A stretch of 64,000 nt of DNA from Planctomycetales bacterium. Its GTDB lineage: Bacteria; Planctomycetota; Planctomycetia; Planctomycetales; Planctomycetaceae. The translations under genes were made by a program, and so were the position numbers. The stretch is taken from contig JAPLOA010000070.1 in assembly GCA_026400835.1 (NCBI GenBank), forward strand, positions 82,984-146,983, given 5' to 3'. Below, in pieces: positions 27,116 through 36,179 of this stretch. Under the pieces are notes generated by a model. It did no database searches, had not been told where the DNA came from, and saw nothing but the letters and a program-made list of their open reading frames with translations. Position 1 is the first letter of the stretch, and every line of letters starts with the position of its first letter.

Positions 27116-27146
27116 AAAAAACAGGGCACCCTTCGGTACCCTGTTC
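27116..27146 (-). terminator. Terminator between proB and the LRR gene
   Basis: AACAGGG (27120-27126) pairs with CCCTGTT (27139-27145), extended by ACC/GGT inside with one mismatch. On minus it is followed by a run of T residues from the A-run at 27116-27120, so it mainly serves the minus-strand LRR gene. It may also stop proB transcripts. Confidence 0.75.
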
Positions 27147-27178
27147 TCCTTGTTCATTTCTGCATGCATTGCGATTGA

Positions 27179-28426
27179 TCAGTATTCGCCCGTGCTGGTT
27201 CTGATTTTGCAATCAGGCAGTTTTTCTTTGAGCGCCAATGCTCCTGCCTGCCCGCAGTTTGTGTTGCTGACATCCAGCAGTCGAAGTTTCTTCAGACCGA
27301 CGAGTGCTGCGAGTCCCTGATCAGAAATGGCTCGGTTACTTCCCAGATGTAGTTCTTCAAGGTTTTTTAGTCCTTTAAAGAATTCCACCATTCCTGCATC
27401 GGTCACCGCGTTGGATCCGGCATTCAGGATACGGAGTTTTGGAAATGAACCGAAAACATCAGCCGCTTTGTGTTCGACGAGACCGGCACCGTATACGTTC
27501 AGGTGCTCCAGTGAATCCATCCCTTTGATGGCCTTAAAGCCTTCGAGGCCAAAAGGGGTTTCGCCCACCGTCAGTGTCTTCAGGTTGGCTCGCGATGCCC
27601 CTTTCCACGCGATTCCAGGGATGTTATTGAAGTCAACACTGAGATATTCCAGCGTCTTGATTTTCAGCAACTCAGGAATGGAAGCTCCTGTGATCTGAGT
27701 TCGCGGCAGCCGAAGTTCACGCAGCGGTAAGTCATGCAGCATTGTGACCAACTGATCATTTGCGGCTGTCGACCCTGCGTTTAGATTAGACAACTCCAGC
27801 ATTTGACTCAGGCTGGCCCCTACTGCTGGTGTAATCATCGTACCGCTGAGATCCAGCGTTTGGAGATGCGGTATTGCTGTGAGTTTTGCAACAACCGTGT
27901 CATCTGTTTTTGTGGAGGGCAGCAGGACTTCGTTCAAAGATTGAATATTGCCAATCGCTGAAAGAGCATCAGGCATTAAGTCGGTGCTTGTAAGCGTCAA
28001 TGACGTGAGATGCGTTAACGCGGCAAGCTGAGCCAGGCCGGCGTTGGTGACATTTCTGTTGCCCGTCAGGTCGATCTTCAGGATGCTCGGCCCTACTTCA
28101 GGAGTAACACAGAGCTGCGTTAAGTCGGCGTCGGTAATGTCGTAGGAAGGAAGCTTTTGAAATCTTGCAACGATTTCGGCTGGGGTTGGGCCGACAGCGG
28201 GGGCTGGTGAAGCGGCGACCGGCGACATGGTCTGCGGAGTGGCATTTGCGGGAGTGGTTGGCGGTGTGGAAGTGCTTGCCGAGCCAGAAACCTCGGATTT
28301 TGCGTCGTTGACCGCTTTCTTGACCTCTTCACAGCCAGAAAGCACGACCATCAGACAAGACATCAATGTGGGGAACAGACTCCTCAAGCGAAGGCTGTCG
28401 GCGTCTGAGCCAGGGACTTGTGCCAT
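27179..28426 (-). CDS. Leucine-rich-repeat lipoprotein
   Basis: About 415 residues from the ATG at 28426, chosen because TGGAG lies six bases upstream and a signal peptide follows directly; the frame is open to 28501 but without a better start. The signal ends with lipobox VLSGC (about residue 32). A Thr/Pro/Ala-rich linker (40-85) follows. From about 95 to the end there are roughly a dozen 23-25-residue leucine-rich repeats, such as LTHLTSLTLTSTDL, IPHLQTLDLSGTMI, LKNLEELHLGSNRAIS and LKKLRLLDVSNTNC. These repeats are of the ribonuclease-inhibitor/cysteine-containing type. It is likely membrane-anchored and used for protein binding; the partner is unknown. Confidence 0.85.
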   Translation of the reverse strand: MAQVPGSDADSLRLRSLFPTLMSCLMVVLSGCEEVKKAVNDAKSEVSGSASTSTPPTTPANATPQTMSPVAASPAPAVGPTPAEIVARFQKLPSYDITDADLTQLCVTPEVGPSILKIDLTGNRNVTNAGLAQLAALTHLTSLTLTSTDLMPDALSAIGNIQSLNEVLLPSTKTDDTVVAKLTAIPHLQTLDLSGTMITPAVGASLSQMLELSNLNAGSTAANDQLVTMLHDLPLRELRLPRTQITGASIPELLKIKTLEYLSVDFNNIPGIAWKGASRANLKTLTVGETPFGLEGFKAIKGMDSLEHLNVYGAGLVEHKAADVFGSFPKLRILNAGSNAVTDAGMVEFFKGLKNLEELHLGSNRAISDQGLAALVGLKKLRLLDVSNTNCGQAGALALKEKLPDCKIRTSTGEY

Positions 28427-28776
28427 AAAAAACTCCAGCAAGATTATAGAAAAATAAGGCCAGCAATATCTTGTGTCAGCAGCAAACCAGATGCCAGTCA
28501 TCCACCTCAGATACCGCTCAAAAGAGTTTTCATCGTCTTTTGACTTCGGGAATCAAAGGAAAGGGGCCGATTGAGATTGCTCGTTGACTTCGCGGATTTG
28601 TCTCAAGTCCAATGTGCGCGTGACTATTCAGGGGTGTTGTAGGAACCACTTCGAGTCGTCAAGATACCTTTGGACGTCGAGAATCGGCTGGTGTGGTGTC
28701 GTCGGAAGATAAGTGTTCCATTCACTGTCCTCCGGGAAACGTGAGTTGTTGTCAGTAGAACTGAGGAAAAGAACTC

Positions 28777-29910
28777 GTGAGCGAAACGTGGATTGCAGAT
28801 CGGATGCATCGAATTGATGCATCGGGAATTCGAAAGGTGTTTGATCTCGCTGCAACGATGAAGCGACCCATTAATCTCAGCATTGGCCAGCCTCATTTCG
28901 ACACGCCGCAGCCAATCAAGGATGCTTTGTGTAAGGCAGTGCAGGATGGGAAAAATGCATACAGTCAGACGCAGGGGATTGCTCCCCTGCTCAGCGTGCT
29001 GCAAAAGGATGTTGATGACCGTTACCATCATCCTGATCGGAAGGTTTTTGTCACATCAGGGACCAGCGGGGCATTGATGTTGGCGTTGTGTACGCTGATT
29101 AATCCCGGTGACGAAGTAATCATTTTTGATCCGTGGTTTGTGATGTATCGGCACCTGACCACTTTGGCTGGCGGTACTGTCGTTCAGGTTTCGACGTACC
29201 CTGATTTCCGGATTAGAATCGAAGATGTTCGCAAGGCAATAACCCCTCGAACGAAGATCATCCTCTTTAACAGTCCCGCTAATCCGACAGGAGCTGTCGC
29301 ATCGAAAGCGGAAGTTCAGGCGCTGGCTGAGCTTGCTGCCGAGAAGAACATCGCGCTGATCAGCGACGAGATTTACCGGGTGTTCTGTTATGACGAGCCC
29401 TTCCATAGTCCTGCGGAATGGAATGACCGCACCATCGTGATTGACGGATTCAGCAAGTCTCATTCAATGACGGGGTTGCGGCTTGGTTACATCCATGGTC
29501 CGCAGTATTTGATCCAGCAGATGATGAAACTGCAGCAGTTTACATTTGTCTGTGCTCCCCATCCTGTTCAATGGGCAGGAGTTACAGCATGGGAGTTGGA
29601 TCTGCAGCACAACGTGGATGATTACCGACGGAAGCGAGAACTGTTAGTTGGACTCCTGAAGGAAGATTTTGACATTTCCGGAGGTCAAGGTGCATTCTAT
29701 TTGTTTCTCAAAGCTCCGTGGGGGACCGGGACGGAGTTCGTAGCTGAAGCGATTCGCAACAATCTGCTGATCATTCCCGGAAATGTGTTCAGTCCGTCGG
29801 ACACACATTTTCGCGTTTCCTTCGCAGCAGAAGACGATCTGATTCGAGAGGGAGCAGAGATCCTTTGCCGTTTGGCCAGAAATCCGCCGGACGGTTTTCT
29901 CCGGACTTGA
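28777..29910 (+). CDS. Class I/II pyridoxal-phosphate aminotransferase
   Basis: A 377-residue fold-type I aminotransferase of the aspartate/aromatic group. Motifs are INLSIGQPHFDTP, YSQTQGIAPLL, TSGTSGALMLAL, FNSPANPTGAV, LISDEIYRVFCYD and the PLP lysine in IDGFSKSHSMTGLRLGY. The C-terminal FRVSFAAEDDLI holds the substrate-binding Arg. It starts with GTG at 28777, nine to ten bases after GAGGAAAAG. Substrate specificity cannot be set from sequence. The 275-base gap before it contains no clear gene. Confidence 0.9.
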   Translation: MSETWIADRMHRIDASGIRKVFDLAATMKRPINLSIGQPHFDTPQPIKDALCKAVQDGKNAYSQTQGIAPLLSVLQKDVDDRYHHPDRKVFVTSGTSGALMLALCTLINPGDEVIIFDPWFVMYRHLTTLAGGTVVQVSTYPDFRIRIEDVRKAITPRTKIILFNSPANPTGAVASKAEVQALAELAAEKNIALISDEIYRVFCYDEPFHSPAEWNDRTIVIDGFSKSHSMTGLRLGYIHGPQYLIQQMMKLQQFTFVCAPHPVQWAGVTAWELDLQHNVDDYRRKRELLVGLLKEDFDISGGQGAFYLFLKAPWGTGTEFVAEAIRNNLLIIPGNVFSPSDTHFRVSFAAEDDLIREGAEILCRLARNPPDGFLRT

Positions 29911-30120
29911 GACTCTCAGGCATGCCACGGCATATGTTTTGCGGTGATTTTCTTGCACTCTGCGCAGAATCCCTGCATGATGTGTGTTGTGCCGGGAGAA
30001 TTCTGAACATTTTGGTGTCCTTCGGATCTCTCCATCGTCAGCCAGTCTTTGTCAGATCTGGCGTTTTATTCAGACTTATTCGGTTCTGAAGGCACTGGTC
30101 AGTAAGGGAGGTATTTTGTA

Positions 30121-31215
30121 ATGCGAAAACTACGTACACGCGCCCGCGGGTTTACTCTGATCGAGCTGCTGGTGGTGATTGCCATCATCGCGATTCTGGT
30201 AGCACTGTTGCTCCCTGCTGTGCAGCAGGCTCGTGAGTCCGCCAGAAAGACTCAATGCCTGAACAATCTGAAGCAACTTGGGCTGGCGATGCACAGCTAC
30301 CATGATTCACATGGGGCTCTTCCGCCAGGAATTATTTCCAATCGCCTGGCCGCTAATGCCGATCTGACACCTAACGGGCTTCGAACCATCGATCCTACTG
30401 AAGCAACTGACCTTTCACGATCATTATCACTCCATGGAACGAGTTGGGCGCTGCATGTATTGCCTTACATCGAACAAGGCAACGTGTTTCAGATGTGGCG
30501 TCCGTTCTTCAACGTTATCAACAACGCAGAGATGGCGAATCTACAGGGAGACTGGCAGAAAGCCGGGTATCCTCCAGCGACATTCGATATCAAAGAGTTT
30601 TATTGTCCTTCGCGTCGAGGGAATATGGACCGCAAGAACCTGAGTCACAATCTTTATCTCGACTCAGTGTCGGCCAGCAGAGTTTCAACCGGTCAGATTT
30701 CCAGTGGCGGCATTGATTATGCCGGGTGCGCGGGCTCCGGACTGGTCTTTGACAGTAGTGCCGGACGGCCGATGTTTGATCTGACAGCTGACCAGATTGC
30801 GAACCAGAATCAACAGGTTCGAACGCTTGCTAACAACTTCAATCAGCTCGCCGGCAACCTCGGTGTCTTCACAGTCAACAGCTCAGTGCGTCTTACGGAT
30901 ATCAAGGACGGAACGAGCCATACAATCATGTTTGCAGAGGCCGAGCGTTTTTCACCATGGCGCGGAATCAACGCTCGCAATGCCGTTCAGGTTGCCTATG
31001 ACGGTTGGGCTTGGGGAGGCGCTGCGACTCTTGTTTCAACCATGGATGGCCCGAACAAGATGTTGCACTTTCAGTTCGCCGGGTCTTCACACGGTGACGT
31101 CTGCATGGTGGGGCTTTCTGATGGTTCGGCGAAGCCTGTTTCTCAAAACATCGGCCTGAACGTTTGGCAGGCTGCGGGCAATATTTCTGGTGGAGTGACC
31201 ACTCAGGGGTTCTGA
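30121..31215 (+). CDS. DUF1559 prepilin-like protein with type IV N-methylation leader
   Basis: A 364-residue protein. [20 protein letters not shown] is a class III (type IV pilin-like) leader with cleavage after Gly10, followed by a long hydrophobic helix. [41 protein letters not shown] is the hallmark of the DUF1559 family, which is massively expanded in planctomycetes. The C-terminal part ends with the family motif [15 protein letters not shown]. It is thought to be exported through a type II/IV-pilus-like system and assembled at the surface; the role is unknown. An AGGGAGG lies nine bases before the ATG. A strong terminator follows. Confidence 0.95.
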   Translation: MRKLRTRARGFTLIELLVVIAIIAILVALLLPAVQQARESARKTQCLNNLKQLGLAMHSYHDSHGALPPGIISNRLAANADLTPNGLRTIDPTEATDLSRSLSLHGTSWALHVLPYIEQGNVFQMWRPFFNVINNAEMANLQGDWQKAGYPPATFDIKEFYCPSRRGNMDRKNLSHNLYLDSVSASRVSTGQISSGGIDYAGCAGSGLVFDSSAGRPMFDLTADQIANQNQQVRTLANNFNQLAGNLGVFTVNSSVRLTDIKDGTSHTIMFAEAERFSPWRGINARNAVQVAYDGWAWGGAATLVSTMDGPNKMLHFQFAGSSHGDVCMVGLSDGSAKPVSQNIGLNVWQAAGNISGGVTTQGF

Positions 31216-31232
31216 TGCTCAGCATATCCCAG

Positions 31233-31274
31233 ACGCCAGGGTTGCGAATTCTCGTCATCCTGGCGTTTTTTTTT
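31233..31274 (+). terminator. Rho-independent terminator of the DUF1559 gene
   Basis: ACGCCAGG (31233-31240) pairs with CCTGGCGT (31259-31266) and is followed by a T-run to 31274, 18 bases past the stop codon of the DUF1559 gene. Confidence 0.92.
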
Positions 31275-31392
31275 CGCGGGATCTGGAACAGTAGCCCATG
31301 GATGCAGTTAACATGAACAAATTAAGGACTTCATTTCGAACGAATCGGTGTTAGGCCGACACTTCGTATCTCGTTGACTGAGCGCCACTTTT

Positions 31393-32334
31393 ATGACCAT
31401 TCGATATACATGCACCGGCTGTGAATCGGTGTTGAAGATCAAGGATGAGAAAGCTGGCACGAAGGGCAAGTGCCCCAAATGCAAGGCCGAGTTTTTAGTT
31501 CCCCAGCCGGAGGCTGAAGAGTCTGCTGAAGTTGCAGCCTCGCCAGCAGACGAGCCAATTGATGAACCGGTTGATTCCGTCGATATGCCGATCGAGCTGA
31601 CTCCGGAAGTGCCGGAATCAGACAGCTTCGATCCGCTCTCGGTGCTGGGGGCATCAGCCGGATCTGTGGGACCGAGGTCATCTCGTAGCGAATCGGTGGA
31701 ACGCAAGCCGTCGATGGCTGAAATGATGAAAGACTTCGATGCTGCGAAGAAGGGCAGAGAAAAAAAGGCAACCTCTGAGGCAGTTCGTACCTCGGCAGTT
31801 GCGGCCTCAGCTCTTGAGACCGCCGGGACTGCCGCTGATGCGCTCTCCCGCGCGTATCAGCAAAAGCGAGATTCTGCGTCAGCTCCTTCGAAATCTGCGA
31901 AGGATGTTAAGGCTCAGCAGGAACGAGCACTATTGACGGAGTTCATCACGCGGCGAGCTTTACCAGGATTGTTAGTGGTCGGCGTACTCGTCTACGGTTA
32001 CTTTTCGTGGATGAATCATGAGCCGTGGACAGGACCAGATTTATTTGAAGTCACGGGTCAGGTTTCAACTGCAGGAACTCCTGCGGTGGGAATCCAGGTT
32101 TTCTTTGAACCAATCTCAAGCGGTCCCGAAGATAATCGCTCTGCTGTCTGGGCCACCACAGATCCCGGTGGGAACTTTCGGTTGATGTATGACGCTTCAC
32201 ATTTTGGTTGTCCTGCTGGTGAATACAATATTGGGTTCGCAGGAGTCACTGGAAAGCCACTCAATCGTGCAGAGGGGGCTTTGAAGCTGACTGTGAAAGC
32301 CAATGAAACGAACGAGTTCAAGATAACCTTGTGA
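31393..32334 (+). CDS. Zinc-ribbon, single-TM protein with carboxypeptidase-regulatory-like domain
   Basis: A 313-residue protein of three parts. The N-terminal zinc ribbon has CTGC (residues 7-10) and CPKC, with the typical IRYTCTGCESVLKI start seen in many planctomycete proteins. A long acidic, Ala/Ser-rich linker (45-185) follows. A transmembrane helix lies at about 191-212 (LPGLLVVGVLVYGYFSW). A C-terminal transthyretin-like domain (218-313) has EVTGQVSTAGTPAVGIQVFF and ATTDPGGNFRL. The N-terminus is predicted cytoplasmic and the C-terminal domain outside. The function is unknown. Confidence 0.8.
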   Translation: MTIRYTCTGCESVLKIKDEKAGTKGKCPKCKAEFLVPQPEAEESAEVAASPADEPIDEPVDSVDMPIELTPEVPESDSFDPLSVLGASAGSVGPRSSRSESVERKPSMAEMMKDFDAAKKGREKKATSEAVRTSAVAASALETAGTAADALSRAYQQKRDSASAPSKSAKDVKAQQERALLTEFITRRALPGLLVVGVLVYGYFSWMNHEPWTGPDLFEVTGQVSTAGTPAVGIQVFFEPISSGPEDNRSAVWATTDPGGNFRLMYDASHFGCPAGEYNIGFAGVTGKPLNRAEGALKLTVKANETNEFKITL

Positions 32335-32468
32335 CATAATTCGATAATCGGTGTCAGCAATACAGATCAATTTTCCGCAAACGTTGAGGAGTGAATCCGC
32401 GGCGTTCTCCGTTGTTCTTCAGCTCACTCAGCAATAGATCCGTTTTTCGACAGAGCATTGTTTCATAT

Positions 32469-33113
32469 ATGACATCAGTCACCATCATTGATTATGGAAT
32501 GGGAAATCTTCGCAGCGTGCAGAAGGCGTTTGAACGCATCGGCCAGTCTGCTCATGTAACTTCAGACGTTGCGGAGATTGCTGCGGCAGAAAGACTGGTT
32601 CTGCCCGGTGTTGGAGCGTTTCGAGATGCTATCAGTGCGATTCGAAGGAATGACCTGACTGGCGTTATTCGGGATTATATTGCCGCAGATCGGCCGTTTC
32701 TTGGGATTTGTCTTGGCATGCAACTGTTGCTCGATGCATCTTTCGAAGATGGTGAGCATGAAGGTCTGGGAGTTATACCCGGCACTGTGCAAAGGTTTGA
32801 TCTTTCGTCTGAGTTCAAGATTCCTCACATGGGCTGGAATCAACTGACTCTCGAAGGCAATTCGCAGCATGGATTACTCAGGGAGCTGGGAACAGAGCCG
32901 TGGTTCTACTTCGTTCACAGCTATCACGTGGTTCCCGGCGATAAGTCGTGGATTGCCGCCACGACTGATTATGGTCGTCCGTTTGTCTCCGTCGTTGCAA
33001 AAAGCAATGTTATGGCGACTCAGTTTCACCCCGAGAAAAGTCAGTCGAGCGGGATGCAGTTGTTACGCAACTTTGTTTCGATTGGTGAGTCGGCAGTTTG
33101 CTCGGCCCGATGA
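32469..33113 (+). CDS. hisH: Imidazole glycerol phosphate synthase, glutaminase subunit
   Basis: About 214 residues from the ATG at 32469 (MTSVTIIDYGMGNL). It is a class I glutamine amidotransferase: LPGVGAF, the nucleophile in FLGICLGMQLLLDAS, IPHMGWN, YFVHSYHVVP, and the His/Glu of the triad in TQFHPEKSQSSGMQLL. It supplies ammonia to HisF for imidazole ring formation in histidine synthesis. The frame is open 78 bases upstream but those residues look non-coding. hisA follows after 128 bases; hisF is not in the window. Confidence 0.96.
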   Translation: MTSVTIIDYGMGNLRSVQKAFERIGQSAHVTSDVAEIAAAERLVLPGVGAFRDAISAIRRNDLTGVIRDYIAADRPFLGICLGMQLLLDASFEDGEHEGLGVIPGTVQRFDLSSEFKIPHMGWNQLTLEGNSQHGLLRELGTEPWFYFVHSYHVVPGDKSWIAATTDYGRPFVSVVAKSNVMATQFHPEKSQSSGMQLLRNFVSIGESAVCSAR

Positions 33114-33241
33114 TTTGATGCCTTACGGTGCTCTAAGTTTGGTGTGATTGAGTTCGACCGCCGACCATTGTCTGAGCCGAATTTTTCCGTGAGGCGCTGC
33201 GTACTGCCTTCGTGTTTTGAGATTCCTTACAAGCTAAAAAT

Positions 33242-33985
33242 ATGCTTCAGCTTCTCCCCGCCATTGATCTTCTCGATGGCAAATGTGTTCGTCTTCGTCA
33301 GGGAAACTACAACGACAGCACAGTCTTTTCAGACGACCCTGTTGATATGGCACTACGCTGGCGAGATGAAGGGGCTGAACGACTGCATCTGGTTGATCTG
33401 GACGGTGCAAAAGCAGGGCGTCCCGTGAATCAGAATGTTGTCAGACGTATTGCGGAGGCAACCGGTTTGCCCTGTCAGCTGGGTGGCGGAATTCGGAACG
33501 AGGACAACATCCGGCTGACGATTGAAGAGGCTGGAGTCGATCGCGTCATCGTCGGAACCAAAGCGCTGCGAGAACCGGATTGGTTCGCACAGATGTGTGC
33601 GAAGTTTCCTCATCGCCTGGCTCTCGGGCTTGATGCTCGTGATTCGATGGTTGCGACGGACGGATGGCTGGAAGTTTCACAGGTCTCCGTAACGCAGCTC
33701 GCTCAGCGATTTGTTGGAGTTCCGCTGGCGGCCGTGATCTACACAAACATCGCGAACGATGGCATGATGCAGGGCATTGATCAGCAGACGCTTGACGATT
33801 TTGTGCGACTGGCTGAGATGGGGCTACCCGTGATTGCCTCCGGGGGTGTGACGACGATGGACGACATTGCCGCGCTGAAGAAGATCAATGCCGAACAGCC
33901 GAATCTGATTGGTGCGATCATTGGTCGTGCCATTTATGAGGGCACAATCCGAGTGCGAGAAACCATTGAGTTCCTGCGAAGTTAG
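33242..33985 (+). CDS. hisA: Phosphoribosylformimino-5-aminoimidazole carboxamide ribotide isomerase
   Basis: A 247-residue TIM barrel. The catalytic Asp near the N-terminus is in [15 protein letters not shown], with [51 protein letters not shown] (second catalytic Asp) and [13 protein letters not shown] following. It performs the Amadori isomerisation in histidine synthesis. The start ATG is preceded only by an A-rich stretch with no strong Shine-Dalgarno. Confidence 0.96.
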   Translation: MLQLLPAIDLLDGKCVRLRQGNYNDSTVFSDDPVDMALRWRDEGAERLHLVDLDGAKAGRPVNQNVVRRIAEATGLPCQLGGGIRNEDNIRLTIEEAGVDRVIVGTKALREPDWFAQMCAKFPHRLALGLDARDSMVATDGWLEVSQVSVTQLAQRFVGVPLAAVIYTNIANDGMMQGIDQQTLDDFVRLAEMGLPVIASGGVTTMDDIAALKKINAEQPNLIGAIIGRAIYEGTIRVRETIEFLRS

Positions 33986-34065
33986 GCTGATATTCTGCGT
34001 TGTCTCAGCGAGAATTATGCCCATCGAGTTTTGGCCATAAAATTGATCCTGCAGGAGTGGTTACG

Positions 34066-34872
34066 ATGAAAACCGGATTCCTGACCATTGATGCGATCGA
34101 GGCGTTTGACCGCGATGGCTTTATTGTTGTCGACAGCTTTCTGAATGCTGAAGAGACTGAGTTGCTCGGAGCCATTGCGCGGAAGGATCATGCTCTTGCA
34201 GCCGCGAAGACCTCTCGAGCCGATGGCGAAGGTGGCTCGGTGGATCTGGTCGTCGAGAATGAGCTTCCGGCCGATGCGATCTACACGGCTATTGTTCAGG
34301 CTGAGCCATTGGTGATGGCGATGGAGGCTTTACTCGGCGATGAAGTTTATCATTATCATCACAAAATGATTTTGAAAGAGCCACGAGTCGGCGGCGCCTG
34401 GACCTGGCATCAGGATTATGGTTATTGGTACAACAACGGTTGTCTGTTTCCTGATATGGCCAGTTGCATGTTTGCTGTTGATAAGGCTACAAAAGAAAAC
34501 GGCTGTTTGCAGGTCCTGCGTGGATCACATCGGATGGGCCGCATTGATCATGTGAAGCGCGGCGATCAGACCGGGGCTGACATGGAACGTGTTGACGCCG
34601 CGCTGGCTCGAATGGAGCTGATTCACGTCGAGATGAATCCTGGTTCTGCAGTGCTGTTCCATGGCAACACGCTGCATCGGTCAGATCAGAATCGAAGTGA
34701 GAATCCTCGCTGGGCGTTTATCTGTTGCTACAACACTCGCAGCAATGATCCCTATAAAGATGGGCGGCATCCGCACTATTCTGCGTTGCCACGAGTCGGC
34801 GCTGACGAGGTCACCGCTGTGGGACGTCGCCATCTGCAGCGTATTACCGATGGAATAACATCCGCGATGTGA
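34066..34872 (+). CDS. Phytanoyl-CoA dioxygenase (PhyH) family protein
   Basis: About 268 residues from the ATG at 34066, which has AGGAG about ten bases upstream. It is an Fe(II)/2-oxoglutarate oxygenase fold: FDRDGFIVVDSFL at the N-terminus, the metal pair HxD in TWHQDYGYWYNNG, GCLQVLRGSHRMG, and the distal His in LFHGNTLHRSDQNRS with the 2-oxoglutarate-binding Arg nearby (NPRWAFICCYN). The substrate is unknown. It stands alone between hisA and queG on plus. Confidence 0.88.
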   Translation: MKTGFLTIDAIEAFDRDGFIVVDSFLNAEETELLGAIARKDHALAAAKTSRADGEGGSVDLVVENELPADAIYTAIVQAEPLVMAMEALLGDEVYHYHHKMILKEPRVGGAWTWHQDYGYWYNNGCLFPDMASCMFAVDKATKENGCLQVLRGSHRMGRIDHVKRGDQTGADMERVDAALARMELIHVEMNPGSAVLFHGNTLHRSDQNRSENPRWAFICCYNTRSNDPYKDGRHPHYSALPRVGADEVTAVGRRHLQRITDGITSAM

Positions 34873-34954
34873 TTGGTTTGTCGGGTTGATCTGCTTGCGT
34901 CAAGTGTGTCACGGAGTTCAGCCTGTTGTCTCTGACGTGACTGGCTTAATGCAG

Positions 34955-35977
34955 ATGTCAACAATTTCCGAACGGCTCAAGTCTCTGGGACAGGAGTTGG
35001 GGTTTGCGCAGATTGGAATTGCGCCCGCGGTAACACCAACCGGATTTCATCGGCTCCTCGACTGGGTCAGTCGAGGTCAAAACGCGGACATGCAATGGGT
35101 TGACCGTCGTCTGGAGGCCTATCGTCATCCTGATGGTGTCATGTCCGGAACACGCAGCGTGATTATGGCTGCGATGAATTACCACGATGGAGAGCATACA
35201 ACCGAAGGTCCGAGAATCGCTCGTTATGCATCAGGGACTGCCGATTATCACGATGTGCTGAAACTTCTGCTGAAACGACTTGCTGCGTTGCTGCGCGCGG
35301 AGTTTCCTCAGTCTCGGAGCCGTATTGTCATCGATACTGCTCCGTTGCTGGAACGTGATTTTGGTCGGCTTGCTGGTCTGGGATGGTTTGGCAAGAACAC
35401 GATGTTGATCAGTCGGTCCATTGGAAGCTGGTTCTTCCTCGGAGCGATCCTGACTGATATCGAACTGACCTATGATCAGCCGCTTGAGCAAACGTTTTGT
35501 GGGAGTTGCACGCGATGTCTGGATGCCTGTCCGACGAAAGCGTTCCCTGAGCCAGGAGTGTTGGATGCTCGTCGGTGCATCAGTTATCTGACGATTGAAC
35601 ATCGCCATGCTGGAATCCCGGAGGAATTCAGAAGCGATCTTGGGCCGTGGTTGTTTGGGTGTGACATTTGTCAGGATGTTTGTCCGTGGAATCGATTTGC
35701 TCCGGCGGACACTGTGCCGGAGTTTCAGCAAAAGTTGAACTTCAGTACTTCTGAATGCAGGTCTTTGCTGAGACTGACGGAAGAAGAATTTCGCGATCGG
35801 TTTGCTGGATCCCCGTTGTTGCGTTCCGGGCGAACAGGCTTGCTTCGAAATGCTGCGATTGTGCTGGCCAATCTTCGGGATTGTGATTCGAGGCCTGAAC
35901 TGGAAGTGTTGTTGCAGGATGGCGAACAGATCCTCCGCGAAACCGCTGCCTGGGCGATTCAGCAGCTTGATGTCTGA
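34955..35977 (+). CDS. queG: Epoxyqueuosine reductase
   Basis: About 340 residues from the ATG at 34955 (an in-frame ATG at 34949 is equally possible). QueG reduces epoxyqueuosine to queuosine at the wobble base of tRNA, using cobalamin and two 4Fe-4S clusters. Cluster motifs are CGSCTRCLDACPTKAF and CDICQDVCPWNRF. The N-terminal VIMAAMNYH, RIARYASGTADYHDVL and GWFGKNTMLISRSIGSWFFLG are family-typical. The C-terminal part is HEAT-like (GLLRNAAIVLANL). A second queuosine-pathway gene, gluQ, lies about 4 kb downstream. Confidence 0.95.
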   Translation: MSTISERLKSLGQELGFAQIGIAPAVTPTGFHRLLDWVSRGQNADMQWVDRRLEAYRHPDGVMSGTRSVIMAAMNYHDGEHTTEGPRIARYASGTADYHDVLKLLLKRLAALLRAEFPQSRSRIVIDTAPLLERDFGRLAGLGWFGKNTMLISRSIGSWFFLGAILTDIELTYDQPLEQTFCGSCTRCLDACPTKAFPEPGVLDARRCISYLTIEHRHAGIPEEFRSDLGPWLFGCDICQDVCPWNRFAPADTVPEFQQKLNFSTSECRSLLRLTEEEFRDRFAGSPLLRSGRTGLLRNAAIVLANLRDCDSRPELEVLLQDGEQILRETAAWAIQQLDV

Positions 35978-36179
35978 GCCGACATCATGCATTTGTCATG
36001 AGAATGCCCGAGTTTTTGCGTGCACGTGTGAGTGTGAGGCCGCCAGAAAACAGGAGGAAATATATGGGGTGTATTTGTTTGTGGGCGATTAGTGCTGTAG
36101 ATTGACTACTACCCGTGTGCATGCGTCGTTCCCGTGGTAGTGTGTCACATCCCGCCGCCGTTCAGTTTGTCGGTGCTTT

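Noticed and set aside
28624..29031. Minus-strand frames over the aminotransferase start
   Set aside because: They overlap a gene with full PLP motifs and have no known motif themselves; a 20-codon frame there with GGAGG was considered but is too short to support.
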